Source of the DNA: Clostridiales bacterium UBA6468 | Lineage (GTDB): Bacteria; Bacillota; Clostridia; Oscillospirales; Oscillospiraceae | DNA length: 22,395 bases | Assembly (NCBI GenBank): GCA_002436765.1 | Contig: DJNI01000011.1 | Location: forward strand, 271-22,665 | Reading direction: 5' to 3' | In this document: positions 1 to 6,760 of the stretch, piece after piece | Layout of the letters: each line of letters starts with the position of its first letter | How positions within the stretch are numbered: the first letter of the stretch is position 1 | The notes under the pieces: generated by a model | Database searches by the model: none | The model's input: only the letters and a program-made list of their open reading frames with translations | Told to the model about the DNA's origin: nothing | Translations under genes and position numbers: made by a program

Positions 1-21
1 CGAATCCGGTACGGGTCACCA
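1..21 (+). tRNA. 3' end of a tRNA (probably tRNA-Glu), cut by the window edge
   Basis: The first 21 bases read as the 3' end of a tRNA: the end of a T-loop (CGAAT), the T-stem 3' strand CCGGT, the acceptor 3' strand ACGGGTC, discriminator A and an encoded CCA. The acceptor strand ACGGGTC with A-CCA is typical of bacterial tRNA-Glu, whose 5' strand is GGCCCGT (one G-U pair). The anticodon is outside the window, so the Glu identity is inferred from the acceptor only. It lies about 110 nt upstream of a 5S rRNA, a common tRNA/5S linkage. Confidence 0.7.
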
Positions 22-39
22 GCAGTTCTGAAAAAGCAG

Positions 40-68
40 TTGACAGGAAGCACGGGATGTGTTAGTAT
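40..68 (+). promoter_or_regulatory. sigmaA-type promoter upstream of 5S rRNA
   Basis: A perfect -35 TTGACA (40-45) is followed by a 17-base spacer and a TAGTAT -10 (63-68). Initiation would fall near 75, about 55 nt before the 5S gene. It suggests that the 5S gene can be transcribed separately from the upstream tRNA. Confidence 0.6.
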
Positions 69-130
69 TAAGCGGTTAGAAGCTGAAAAGCTTTTGACAA
101 TAAACGATGGTGAAGAGCCATCCAAATGAG

Positions 131-243
131 TTGGTATTGATTGCTGTGAGGGTCCACCTGTTCCCATCCCGAACACAGAAGTTAAGCTCACAAGCGCCGA
201 CAATACTTGGCGGGCGACTGCCCGGAAAGATAGGTAATGCCAA
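131..243 (+). rRNA. rrf: 5S ribosomal RNA
   Basis: The conserved 5S core is visible: a block reading CCCATCCCGAACACAGAAG, then TTAAGCTC and GCGCCGA, in the standard order. The ends pair as helix I: TTGGTATT (131-138) with AATGCCAA (236-243), with one G-U pair. The resulting length of about 113 nt fits a bacterial 5S. The ends are set from this pairing and may be off by a few bases. No 23S sequence is present upstream; a tRNA end precedes it instead. Confidence 0.93.
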
Positions 244-250
244 CATTAGA

Positions 251-280
251 AACTCCCCATCCGACAGGATGGGGAGTTTC
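251..280 (+). terminator. intrinsic terminator after 5S rRNA
   Basis: A perfect 12-bp stem (AACTCCCCATCC at 251-262 with its complement at 267-278) closes a GACA loop and ends in TTTC. It lies 8 nt after the 5S helix I. Confidence 0.85.
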
Positions 281-345
281 GTTATACCTTGGCAGGGACA
301 GCACAAATCCGGACGATGGCGCATATCCTGACCAGAGGTGATATT

Positions 346-1272
346 TTGGCTATCGTGAAAACCGATGTACCAATGACCTCCGCGCTTTGCGAGGAAACCA
401 TATTGAAGCTGGTGAATACATATCCTTTTTTGCGGACGGAGGTACTGACCACCACGGCGTTTGGCCGGCCGGTGCGTACCCTTACCATCGGGGAGGGTGA
501 CCGGAAGGTGATCTATTCCGCTGCCCACCACGCCAATGAATGGATCACAACGCCGCTGATTTTGAAATTCATAGAGGAGCTTGCGGAGGCGGTTCAGAAT
601 CAGGGGCGGCTTTACGGTGTGGAAGCCCGGAACATTGTCCGGGCGGCGACCATTTATACCGTGCCGATGGTCGATCCGGACGGCGTAGATCTGGTCACGG
701 GAGCGATCGAAACCGGGACATTGCAGTACGCGGCGGCGCAGCGGCTGTCGGATAACTACCCGCAGATCCCCTTCCCGGAGGGGTGGAAGGCGAACCTGCT
801 GGGGGTTGACCTGAACTTGCAGTATCCGGCGGGATGGCTGCGGGCGCGGGAGATCAAATTTTCCCAGGGCTATACCAGACCCGGCCCCCGGGATTATGTG
901 GGACGTGCACCTCTGAATCAGCGGGAGTCCATTGCGCTGGCGGATTTTACCCAGGAAATCGACCCGGCGCTGGTTTTGGCGTATCACACCCAGGGAAAGG
1001 TGATTTACTGGCAGTTTCAGGATTACGAGGTCCCCGGCGCCCGGGCGCTGGGGGAGGAATTTGCGCGGCTCAGCGGTTATGAGCTGGCGGATACCCCCTA
1101 TGAGTCCAGCTTCGCCGGGTATAAGGACTGGTTTATCCAGAAATTCCGCCGTCCGGGGTACACCATCGAGGCCGGTTCCGGGCAGAATCCCCTGCCCATC
1201 GAGCAGTTCCCGGAAATCTACCGGGACAATCTGGGAATCCTGGTGACGGCGGCGCTGGGGCTGCCGCAGTAG
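346..1272 (+). CDS. M14-family zinc carboxypeptidase (gamma-D-glutamyl-meso-diaminopimelate peptidase type)
   Basis: This is a metallocarboxypeptidase of family M14, probably cleaving gamma-D-Glu-diaminopimelate bonds in muropeptides. With the start at 346 it has 308 residues. The zinc ligands are in HHANEW (H62 and E65) and YHTQG (H214), and the catalytic Glu is E275 in YTIEAGSG. The usual DLNRNF motif reads GVDLNLQYP, so the Arg of classical carboxypeptidases is replaced. No signal peptide or LysM repeat is present, so it may act in the cytosol on recycled peptides. I chose the TTG at 346 because AGAGGTG (334-340) sits just upstream and the protein then begins with the family-like MAIVKTDVP; an in-frame ATG at 316 and a TTG at 289 lack a good site. 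It converges on the RluA-type gene with only 8 bases between the stops and no terminator. Confidence 0.85.
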   Translation: MAIVKTDVPMTSALCEETILKLVNTYPFLRTEVLTTTAFGRPVRTLTIGEGDRKVIYSAAHHANEWITTPLILKFIEELAEAVQNQGRLYGVEARNIVRAATIYTVPMVDPDGVDLVTGAIETGTLQYAAAQRLSDNYPQIPFPEGWKANLLGVDLNLQYPAGWLRAREIKFSQGYTRPGPRDYVGRAPLNQRESIALADFTQEIDPALVLAYHTQGKVIYWQFQDYEVPGARALGEEFARLSGYELADTPYESSFAGYKDWFIQKFRRPGYTIEAGSGQNPLPIEQFPEIYRDNLGILVTAALGLPQ

Positions 1273-1280
1273 GACCGGTC

Positions 1281-2138
1281 TTACACGCTTACGTCCATGT
1301 GGGACTCAAGAACCATGTGTTCTCCGGTAAGCGGATGGGTGAACTCCAGCCGATGGGCGCAGAGCATCTGATAGGACAGTCCCAGAGCGTCGGAAAAGCG
1401 GCGGGATTCTTCCGTGCCGTACTGGGGGTCGCCCAGAATGGGGAAACCCATATGGGCGCAGTGTACCCGCAGCTGGTGGGTGCGGCCCGTCACCGGGTGC
1501 AGCGCGAGCTTGCAGACTTGCCTGTCCCGGTGAAGCACCACAAATTCCGTCACGGAGGGCTTGCCTTCGGGGCTGACCTGCCGCAGAAGACTGGGCAGGG
1601 GCAGCCGGGCAATGGGGGCGTCGATCACGCCGGTATCCGTTTCGGGGCCGCCGAAGGTGAGGGCGCGGTAGGTTTTCTTCACTGCCGTGTCCTGAAGCAG
1701 CGCGTGAAGATGGGCATTCTTTGCCAGCAGGACGATGCCGAAGGTGTCCCTGTCCAGCCGGGTCACGGGATGAAACGCGGATTTCTGCCCGGTTCTTTGG
1801 TAGTAACCGGCCACGAGGTTGGCAAGGGTTCCCTGATTTGTTGCCCGGGAGGGGTGGATCAGCATTCCGGCGGGCTTGTCCACTACCAGAATGCCCTCGT
1901 CCTCGTAAAGGACTGTCAGTTCGCCGTCCTCGGCGGGGTATTCCGGTTCCGGCTCGTCCAACAGGACGGTGATCACGTCCCCCGGCCGGACGGGGTAATT
2001 TGTGTGCTGGGGCCGGCCGTTCACGCAGATGCCGCCGCTCCATTTCAGCCGGTTCATCAGTCCGGTGGACATATTCAGTTCCCGGCGCAGGAAGGAGGAG
2101 AGCCGCCCGCTCCGTGCGGCGGTGCAGGTTAAATTCAT
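1281..2138 (-). CDS. RluA-family pseudouridine synthase
   Basis: It isomerises uridine to pseudouridine in RNA (23S rRNA or tRNA; the target cannot be told from sequence). The 285 residues comprise an N-terminal S4-like RNA-binding region (about 10-60) and a catalytic domain. HPVTRLDRDT holds the catalytic Asp (D129), and the family blocks VVDKPAGMLIHPS (86-98), TGRTHQLRVH and LGDPQYG follow. The ATG at 2138 is chosen because TCCTCCT (2146-2152, AGGAGGA on the coding strand) lies 7 bases upstream; longer in-frame starts have no site. It is divergent from the small lipoprotein gene. Paralogues RluA, RluC, RluD and YlyB-like cannot be separated here, so no symbol is given. Confidence 0.93.
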   Translation of the reverse strand: MNLTCTAARSGRLSSFLRRELNMSTGLMNRLKWSGGICVNGRPQHTNYPVRPGDVITVLLDEPEPEYPAEDGELTVLYEDEGILVVDKPAGMLIHPSRATNQGTLANLVAGYYQRTGQKSAFHPVTRLDRDTFGIVLLAKNAHLHALLQDTAVKKTYRALTFGGPETDTGVIDAPIARLPLPSLLRQVSPEGKPSVTEFVVLHRDRQVCKLALHPVTGRTHQLRVHCAHMGFPILGDPQYGTEESRRFSDALGLSYQMLCAHRLEFTHPLTGEHMVLESHMDVSV

Positions 2139-2239
2139 GGTCACGTCCTCCTTTGTCATCTTAAACAAGTATTTACAGATTCGCCACACCTGCAGGGAAA
2201 TCGGATGATATTATATAAAAAATCCACGGAGGTGATTGT

Positions 2240-2647
2240 GTGCGAAAATTGTTTGCGTGTATTTTGCTGTGTGCTTTGGCGCTGGGCATTTTGGGCTGCG
2301 GCGGAAATGAAGAAAATCTCACCGTCATCGACATCGATTCCGAAATCTATTCTCAGGAAGACTACCTCGCAGCCGTTCAGGCCGTGAAGACCGGCTTCCG
2401 TGACTTCCGCGGATGCACACTGACGGAAATCTCCTACGCCGGTGACGAAACCGTCCAAAAGGAACAGGAATACATCCTGAGCTTCGGGGGCTACGACGAG
2501 GGGATCGTCCTGCTTTCCAGCTTCACCGTGGATGAACACGGCGGCGACGGCTCTCTTGAGCCGAACGGCACCTACACCCGCTGGGGCTGGTATCTCGCCA
2601 GAAAGAACGGCGGGAAATGGAAAATCGTAACCAGCGGTTACGGCTGA
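2240..2647 (+). CDS. small putative lipoprotein
   Basis: A 135-residue protein with a lipoprotein signal peptide: MRK, a hydrophobic stretch, then the lipobox LGILGC with the modified Cys at position 20. The mature part is acidic and has the pattern of a small secreted alpha/beta domain, ending in a Trp-rich strand (YTRWGWYLARKNGGKWKIV) reminiscent of SnoaL/NTF2-like or DUF-type lipoproteins. I do not recognise the family. The start is GTG at 2240, with GGAGGTG (2228-2234) upstream. It is monocistronic and ends at a strong bidirectional terminator shared with rplT. Confidence 0.8.
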   Translation: MRKLFACILLCALALGILGCGGNEENLTVIDIDSEIYSQEDYLAAVQAVKTGFRDFRGCTLTEISYAGDETVQKEQEYILSFGGYDEGIVLLSSFTVDEHGGDGSLEPNGTYTRWGWYLARKNGGKWKIVTSGYG

Positions 2648-2660
2648 ACACAATCGTAAA

Positions 2661-2689
2661 AAGCCCGCTTCTTTCCGAAGCGGGCTTTT
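2661..2689. terminator. bidirectional terminator between lipoprotein and rplT
   Basis: An 11-bp perfect stem (AAGCCCGCTTC at 2661-2671 with 2677-2687) is flanked by A-rich sequence on the left and TTTT on the right. It can stop both the plus-strand lipoprotein transcript and the minus-strand infC-rpmI-rplT transcript. Confidence 0.85.
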
Positions 2690-2698
2690 GCGCTATAC

Positions 2699-3055
2699 TC
2701 AGTTCAGAGCAGCCTTGGCCTTCTCAACAACAGCGGCAAACGCGGTGTTGTCCTGGATCGCCATCTCGGACAGGCTCTTGCGGTTCATCTCGATACCGGC
2801 CTTCTTCACGCCATTCATGAAGGTGGAGTAGTTCATGCCGTAGGGAGCGACAGCGGCGCTGATACGGCTGATCCACAGGCGGCGGTAGTCACGCTTCTTC
2901 TGCTTGCGGCCGGCAAAAGCGTAGTTGCCGGACTTCATGACCTGCTGCTTGGCCATCTTGAAGTGCTTGGACTTGGAACCCCAGTAGCCCTTTGCCAGCT
3001 TCAGGGTAGCGTTTCTTCTCTTGCGCGTCATCATCGCGCCTTTCACTCTAGCCAT
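2699..3055 (-). CDS. rplT: 50S ribosomal protein L20
   Basis: The 118-residue protein matches L20 in length and sequence: MARVKGAMMTRKRR at the N terminus, the basic KLAKGYWGSKSK region that threads into 23S rRNA, RDYRRLWISRI, and a C-terminal globular half ending AKAALN. L20 is needed for early 50S assembly and in Bacillota and enterobacteria also represses its own operon by binding the mRNA leader. It is the last gene of infC-rpmI-rplT, with an AGGAGG about 10 bases before the ATG, and is followed by the terminator near 2675. Confidence 0.98.
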   Translation of the reverse strand: MARVKGAMMTRKRRNATLKLAKGYWGSKSKHFKMAKQQVMKSGNYAFAGRKQKKRDYRRLWISRISAAVAPYGMNYSTFMNGVKKAGIEMNRKSLSEMAIQDNTAFAAVVEKAKAALN

Positions 3056-3077
3056 TTCTCAGTATCCTCCTTCTGCC

Positions 3078-3275
3078 TTACTTGTAGGGAATCATTTTCT
3101 TGATTGCGTCCACATTGGTCATATCGGCATAAGCGGTCGCACGCAGATGGCGGGTACGCTTGGTAGTCTTCTTGGTCAGAATGTGGCTCTTGTAAGCGCG
3201 GGCTCTCTTCACCTTACCGGTCTTGGTCAGGTTGAATCTCTTCTTCGCACCGCTGTGGGTTTTCAGCTTGGGCAT
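3078..3275 (-). CDS. rpmI: 50S ribosomal protein L35
   Basis: A 65-residue, highly basic protein beginning MPKLKTHSGAKKRFNLT, the diagnostic start of L35. It sits between infC and rplT with short gaps (22 nt before rplT, 41 nt after infC), the conserved order. The ATG at 3275 follows a GGAGA-type ribosome binding site. It is presumably co-transcribed from the promoter near 4150 and controlled by the same leader. Confidence 0.97.
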   Translation of the reverse strand: MPKLKTHSGAKKRFNLTKTGKVKRARAYKSHILTKKTTKRTRHLRATAYADMTNVDAIKKMIPYK

Positions 3276-3316
3276 AGGTAGGTTCTCCTTCCGTAATCTA
3301 GTGTATCGTGGTTGCG

Positions 3317-3835
3317 TTATTTGCTGTTCTTGGGGGTCAGGAACATTGCCATAAAGCGGCCTTCCAGCTTGGGGTTTTTCTCCATGCCGGCAATTTCAGA
3401 GCAGCTCGCGGCGAAGTCCATCAGCAGCTTCTCGCCCAGGTTGGTATGCGCCATCTCACGGCCGCGGAAGCGGACGCTGACCTTGACGCGGTTGCCGTCG
3501 TTCAGGAATTTCTGAGCGGCCTTGACCTTGGTGTTGAAGTCATTGGTATCGATGCTGGGACTCATGCGGATTTCCTTGATCTCCACGACCCGCTGGTTCT
3601 TCTTGGCTTCCTTCTCCCGCTTCTTCTGATCGAAGCAGAATTTGGAATAGTCCATGATCTTGCAGACGGGAGGGGTTGCGTTGGGAGAGATCTTCACCAA
3701 GTCCATGCCCTGTTCTTCTGCCATGGCATTGGCCTGAGCGGAGGACATAATCCCCAGCTGCGCGCCGTCGGCGCCGATGAGCCGGATCTCCTTGTCCCGG
3801 ATTTCCTCGTTGAGCTGATGATCTAATTTTGCGAT
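3317..3835 (-). CDS. infC: translation initiation factor IF-3 (probable AUC start)
   Basis: IF-3 binds the 30S subunit, blocks early 50S joining and rejects poor start codons. The protein shows the N-domain block LNEEIRDKEIRLIGADG, the linker VKISPNATPPVCKIMDYSKF, and a C-domain with FRGREMAHTNLG. The start is unusual. A GTG at 3842-3844 overlaps the Shine-Dalgarno GGAGG (3844-3848) itself, so it cannot be served by it. ATC at 3833-3835 lies 8 bases after GGAGG and gives a normal-length IF-3 of 172 residues. There is no in-frame ATG upstream or nearby. Rare AUU-class starts on infC are established as an autoregulatory device, because IF-3 discriminates against its own start codon. Annotation programs would probably call 3844. 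Confidence 0.95.
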   Translation of the reverse strand: MAKLDHQLNEEIRDKEIRLIGADGAQLGIMSSAQANAMAEEQGMDLVKISPNATPPVCKIMDYSKFCFDQKKREKEAKKNQRVVEIKEIRMSPSIDTNDFNTKVKAAQKFLNDGNRVKVSVRFRGREMAHTNLGEKLLMDFAASCSEIAGMEKNPKLEGRFMAMFLTPKNSK

Positions 3836-3844
3836 GGTAAGCAC

Positions 3845-4141
3845 CTCCAGATGGGAGCCTATCTAAAACCTGTCAAAACGCCCAAGCAGCGGGCCTTTTT
3901 CCCCTGTGCCGCGCCATTTCCCCTTGAAATACATATCCAGTATTCCTGCGGGAAAATGGCTTGCCCATGGCAAAAATCCCTCGCTGTTGGTCATTTTGCC
4001 AGCTTTCAGATATGGCCTAACAACAAAAAAGCGGATGCCAAAGCACCCGCACCAACCCCACCTGCCCCTTGCGGGAAAAGTGGAATATGAACCGTTTCGC
4101 GTCTGCTGACGGTGAGGCGGATGTTCAGCCTTCTTTATCAC
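3845..4141 (-). promoter_or_regulatory. infC operon leader with attenuator-like hairpins (possible L20 leader)
   Basis: About 300 nt of untranslated RNA would precede infC. On the minus strand it contains, in order: a terminator-like hairpin with a U6 tail (4025-4050); an 8-bp hairpin TGGCAAAA/TTTTGCCA (3968-4001); a longer stem made of 3913-3922 and 3950-3960; and a second terminator-like hairpin GCCC-N7-GGGC flanked by A4/T4 (3875-3899), directly before the Shine-Dalgarno. This is the expected place for the L20 leader known upstream of infC in Bacillota. I see the hairpins directly; the L20 identity is inferred from position. No open frame with a ribosome binding site is present. Confidence 0.6.
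4025..4050 (-). terminator. terminator-like hairpin inside the infC leader
   Basis: On the minus strand GCGGGTGC and GCATCCGC form an 8-bp stem (one G-U) with a TTTG loop, followed at once by TTTTTT. It would stop transcription before infC unless an alternative fold forms, as expected of an attenuator. Confidence 0.7.
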
Positions 4142-4147
4142 CCGGAC

Positions 4148-4176
4148 ATTTTAGCATGGTTCAGGGCGGTTGTCAA
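4148..4176 (-). promoter_or_regulatory. sigmaA promoter of infC-rpmI-rplT
   Basis: On the minus strand a perfect TTGACA (4171-4176) is followed by exactly 17 bases and TAAAAT (4148-4153). Initiation is expected near 4141. Confidence 0.85.
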
Positions 4177-4235
4177 GAGATTTTTTGCATGGGGGAAGGA
4201 AATTGTACCGGGGCGCGCATCCCTTGACGGTTTAA

Positions 4236-4267
4236 CCCGCACATCGGCCGTCAGGCCGGTGTGCGGG
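4236..4267 (-). terminator. hairpin terminator after the nucleotidyltransferase gene
   Basis: A 14-bp stem (4236-4249 with 4254-4267, one wobble) with a 4-base loop lies 17 nt beyond the stop codon. The T tract on the minus strand is weak (TTAAAC), so efficiency is uncertain. Confidence 0.6.
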
Positions 4268-4283
4268 CTTTGTGCGTATCTGG

Positions 4284-5210
4284 TTATTTCCACAGTCCGT
4301 CGGGGTACTTGCCCTCGTCGGTCATCCGGCGAAGGGCGGCTACCACGGCGGGCTTGTCGGCGGCGTAGGTCACGCCGTACCATTTGTCTGGGGAGGTCAG
4401 CACCGTGACCGTGGCCTTCTTTTCTTTGATCAGCTGGGATACCGCCAGCGGGAGAAAGAATTCGCCCTTGATAGGATTTTCCGCCAGCACCTTGTCCAGG
4501 AAGGCCGGGAAACGGGCTTCCAGCTCCTTCAGGAAGCTGGGGGTGTAGCCCCACAGGTTCATGGATACGGTGGTGTCGGCGGGAACGTCCACCCAGTGCT
4601 CCCCGTCCTCGGTGAAGTGGATGCCGCCGGGGTATTTTTCAATGCGGGTGCGCTCGTCAATGCCGGTGAGATGACCCTTGCCGTCGGTGACGCAGATGCC
4701 CCGGGCAACGCTTCCGTGATCCGTCACGGTCTTGCCCAGCTCGTAGCCCACCATGTAGTAGTCGTAGGTATCCGTATCCCGGGCGTGGCAGAGAGCGTCG
4801 TAGATCACCCGGTAGGCGGAGGTGCCGTAATAGTCGTCGGAGTTGATGACCGCAAAGGGCGCGTCGCCGATGGCCTCCCGGGCGCACAGTACCGCGTGGC
4901 AGGTGCCCCAGGGCTTGGTGCGTCCCGCCGGGACGGTGTAGCCGGCGGGGATGTCGTCCAGCTCCTGATAGGCGTAGCGGATCTTCATGGGGCATTTTTT
5001 CAGCCGCTCGCCCACGGTCTCCATGAAGTCCTTGCGGATGGCTTCCTTGATGATGATAACAGCGGTGTCAAAACCGGCCTTGTGGGCGTCATAAAGGGAA
5101 TAGTCCAGAATCGCTTCGCCATGGCTTCCCACAGGGTCGATCTGCTTCAGTCCGCCGTAGCGGCTGCCCATACCGGCGGCCATGACGACGAGAATAGGTT
5201 TGCGTACCAT
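4284..5210 (-). CDS. sugar-phosphate nucleotidyltransferase family protein
   Basis: A 308-residue nucleotidyltransferase of the GlmU/RmlA/GalU superfamily fold, which makes an NDP-sugar from NTP and a sugar 1-phosphate. The nucleotide-binding loop is MAAGMGSRYGGLKQ (10-23), followed by the family order of strands, including NSDDYYG (the metal-binding Asp pair) and WGYTPSF. The sugar cannot be assigned; no gene of a nucleotide-sugar pathway is adjacent. No left-handed beta-helix or acetyltransferase domain is attached. The ATG at 5210 follows AAGGAGAATTTCA, a good site. It has its own promoter upstream and a hairpin downstream and seems monocistronic. Confidence 0.88.
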   Translation of the reverse strand: MVRKPILVVMAAGMGSRYGGLKQIDPVGSHGEAILDYSLYDAHKAGFDTAVIIIKEAIRKDFMETVGERLKKCPMKIRYAYQELDDIPAGYTVPAGRTKPWGTCHAVLCAREAIGDAPFAVINSDDYYGTSAYRVIYDALCHARDTDTYDYYMVGYELGKTVTDHGSVARGICVTDGKGHLTGIDERTRIEKYPGGIHFTEDGEHWVDVPADTTVSMNLWGYTPSFLKELEARFPAFLDKVLAENPIKGEFFLPLAVSQLIKEKKATVTVLTSPDKWYGVTYAADKPAVVAALRRMTDEGKYPDGLWK

Positions 5211-5284
5211 TGAAATTCTCCTTTTTTGTTTTTCGGCGGCGCAATGGAGCCGTGCGGCGCCGCCTGCTTCATTGGGCTGGGTTC

Positions 5285-5313
5285 ATTATAACGTGAAATT
5301 TCCCGTAAAGCAA
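5285..5313 (-). promoter_or_regulatory. promoter of the nucleotidyltransferase gene
   Basis: A perfect TATAAT (5285-5290, minus strand) is preceded by a 17-base spacer and TTGCTT (5308-5313), a half-match to the -35 consensus. The same TTGCTT-N17-TATAAT arrangement recurs upstream of malQ. Confidence 0.6.
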
Positions 5314-5382
5314 GGGAAGACAGGACTTTTTGTGCATAGTGTCGAGAAAATCGGCTTCCGGAGGGAAAAAGGCGGGAAGGTC

Positions 5383-6306
5383 TTATTCAAGTTGCGCGGG
5401 ATCCAGGAAAATGCTTTCCCTGCGCAGCTTGTCCCAGCAAAATTCTCCCGCAAGCTCCCGGGCGGAAACGGGTTCGTTCCGCTCGATCAGCCCGGTGCTG
5501 AAGGCCAGCGTGCCGATGAGCCTTTCCGGGGTGACGCGGGCGCGAAGCTGCCCTAAGTCCAGATCTTTGTCCCGCTTGCTCAGGCGGCGGCCGTCCGGCG
5601 CCAGAAGCATGGGGACGTGGGCATATGCCGGGTGGGGGAAGCCCAGCAGCTCCTGCAAATACATCTGCCGGGGTGCGGAGCTTAACAAATCCATCCCCCG
5701 CGCCACCTCGGTGACCCCGGCCTCCCCGTCGTCCACGGTGACGGCAAGCTGGTAGACGTAGACCCCGTCCGCCCGGCGCACCACCATGTCGCCGCAGTCG
5801 GCGGCAAGATTGCATTCATAATGCCCCTGTATCCGATCCTCCACCGTCCAGACCCTGTCCGGCACCCGAACCCGCCAGGCAGGGGCGCGGCGGAAGGCGG
5901 AGCGCTGCGCTTCCGTCAGATTCCGGCAGGTGCCGGGGTAGACGTAGGTGCCGTCGGACAGGTGCGGCGCGTTGACGCTGTGGAGCTGACTGCGGGTGCA
6001 GTAGCAGGGGTACAGCAGCCCCATTTCGGCGAGTTTGTCAAAATAGGTATCATAAACGGCGCTGCGCGCGCTCTGGGGCGGCGTCTCCCGGTCGTAGTCC
6101 AGACCCAGCCAGCGCAGGTCTTCCCGGAGGATTTGGGCGTATTCGGCACTGGTTCGCTGAGTGTCCAAATCCTCCATCCGGAGAACCATTTCCCCACCCT
6201 TGGAACGCACGGACAGCCAGGCCGTCAGCGCCGCGAAGACGTTGCCCAGATGCATCCGCCCGGAGGGGGTGGGGGCGAAGCGCCCTACGGTCTTCAGCTC
6301 AGCCAT
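5383..6306 (-). CDS. gluQ: glutamyl-Q tRNA(Asp) synthetase
   Basis: A 307-residue homologue of the GluRS catalytic core lacking the anticodon-binding domain, which is the hallmark of GluQ (YadB). GluQ activates Glu without tRNA and transfers it to queuosine at position 34 of tRNA-Asp. The N terminus GRFAPTPSGRMHLGN carries the HIGH-like HLGN motif (19-22), and the KMSKS-like loop is RRLSKRD (240-246). CYC (101-103) and C127 are candidate zinc ligands. The ATG at 6306 is preferred because GGTGG lies about 7 bases upstream; a GTG at 6318 has no site. It overlaps the end of the preceding gene by 13 bases, so the two are translationally linked. Confidence 0.92.
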   Translation of the reverse strand: MAELKTVGRFAPTPSGRMHLGNVFAALTAWLSVRSKGGEMVLRMEDLDTQRTSAEYAQILREDLRWLGLDYDRETPPQSARSAVYDTYFDKLAEMGLLYPCYCTRSQLHSVNAPHLSDGTYVYPGTCRNLTEAQRSAFRRAPAWRVRVPDRVWTVEDRIQGHYECNLAADCGDMVVRRADGVYVYQLAVTVDDGEAGVTEVARGMDLLSSAPRQMYLQELLGFPHPAYAHVPMLLAPDGRRLSKRDKDLDLGQLRARVTPERLIGTLAFSTGLIERNEPVSARELAGEFCWDKLRRESIFLDPAQLE

Positions 6307-6632
6307 TTGATCCACCACCAGATGATGCCGGCGATACCGGCCAACTCTCCCAGGAGCAGCAGCACCAGACCGCCGGAGCCTTTCTTCCGCTGCTTTTTTC
6401 GGCTCCTGCGGTCGGCAATGTAGTCTTCCGCGTAATAGGCGTCGTCCGTTTCCTCGTCGTCGTAGACCGTGCGGTCAAAGTCCACGGCGTAGTTGACCGG
6501 GCGGCTGCTGCGCCGGGTGAGAATGGGAAAGTCCTCATCGTCCTCATCAACGTCTTCATCGTCCCAGTCTTCCTCCAGAAGCTCGTCTTCCATCTGCTGC
6601 AAGGCCTTGCCGGGGTCGTCAAAGAATCGCAC
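6294..6632 (-). CDS. acidic membrane-anchored hypothetical protein
   Basis: A 112-residue protein with three zones: a strongly acidic N-terminal half (EDELLEEDWDDEDVDEDDED, about 15-34), a short basic patch (RRSRKKQRKK), and a C-terminal transmembrane helix (about 88-108) ending WWWIKWLS. The topology is probably tail-anchored with the acidic part in the cytoplasm. I do not recognise a named family. The start is GTG at 6632 with GGGAGTG upstream. It is the first gene of a two-gene unit with gluQ and reads from its own promoter. No function is assigned; partnership with gluQ is suggested only by the overlap. Confidence 0.75.
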   Translation of the reverse strand: MRFFDDPGKALQQMEDELLEEDWDDEDVDEDDEDFPILTRRSSRPVNYAVDFDRTVYDDEETDDAYYAEDYIADRRSRKKQRKKGSGGLVLLLLGELAGIAGIIWWWIKWLS

Positions 6633-6656
6633 AGTACATCACTCCCTTTGCCCGTT

Positions 6657-6685
6657 ATTGTACCGGATAGCCTTGCAAATGTAAA
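6657..6685 (-). promoter_or_regulatory. promoter of the acidic protein-gluQ unit
   Basis: Minus-strand TTTACA (6680-6685), a 17-base spacer and TACAAT (6657-6662). Its -35 lies 13 bases from the -35 of the divergent trmB promoter. Confidence 0.72.
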
Positions 6686-6698
6686 GCGGATATTTCCT

Positions 6699-6727
6699 TT
6701 GACGTATAGGCTGCGCTCTGCTATAAT
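6699..6727 (+). promoter_or_regulatory. promoter of trmB-mnmG
   Basis: TTGACG (6699-6704), 17 bases, then a perfect TATAAT (6722-6727), about 35 nt before the trmB start. Confidence 0.85.
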
Positions 6728-6760
6728 AGGGTGAAATGCGGGAGCTTGGAGGAAGACACC

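Noticed and set aside
94..122. Second TTGACA at 94-99 as another 5S promoter
   Set aside because: No -10-like hexamer occurs at 15-19 bases downstream (the region reads GCCATCC).
2139..2239. Promoters between rluA-type gene and lipoprotein gene
   Set aside because: AT-rich -10-like words (TATTAT/TATAAT near 2208-2218) exist on both strands, but no matching -35 at proper spacing could be shown, so no feature was called.
3863..4141. Minus-strand open frame of 92 codons in the infC leader
   Set aside because: Its start lies at the expected transcription start with no ribosome binding site, the composition is unlike the neighbours, and the region is filled with regulatory hairpins.
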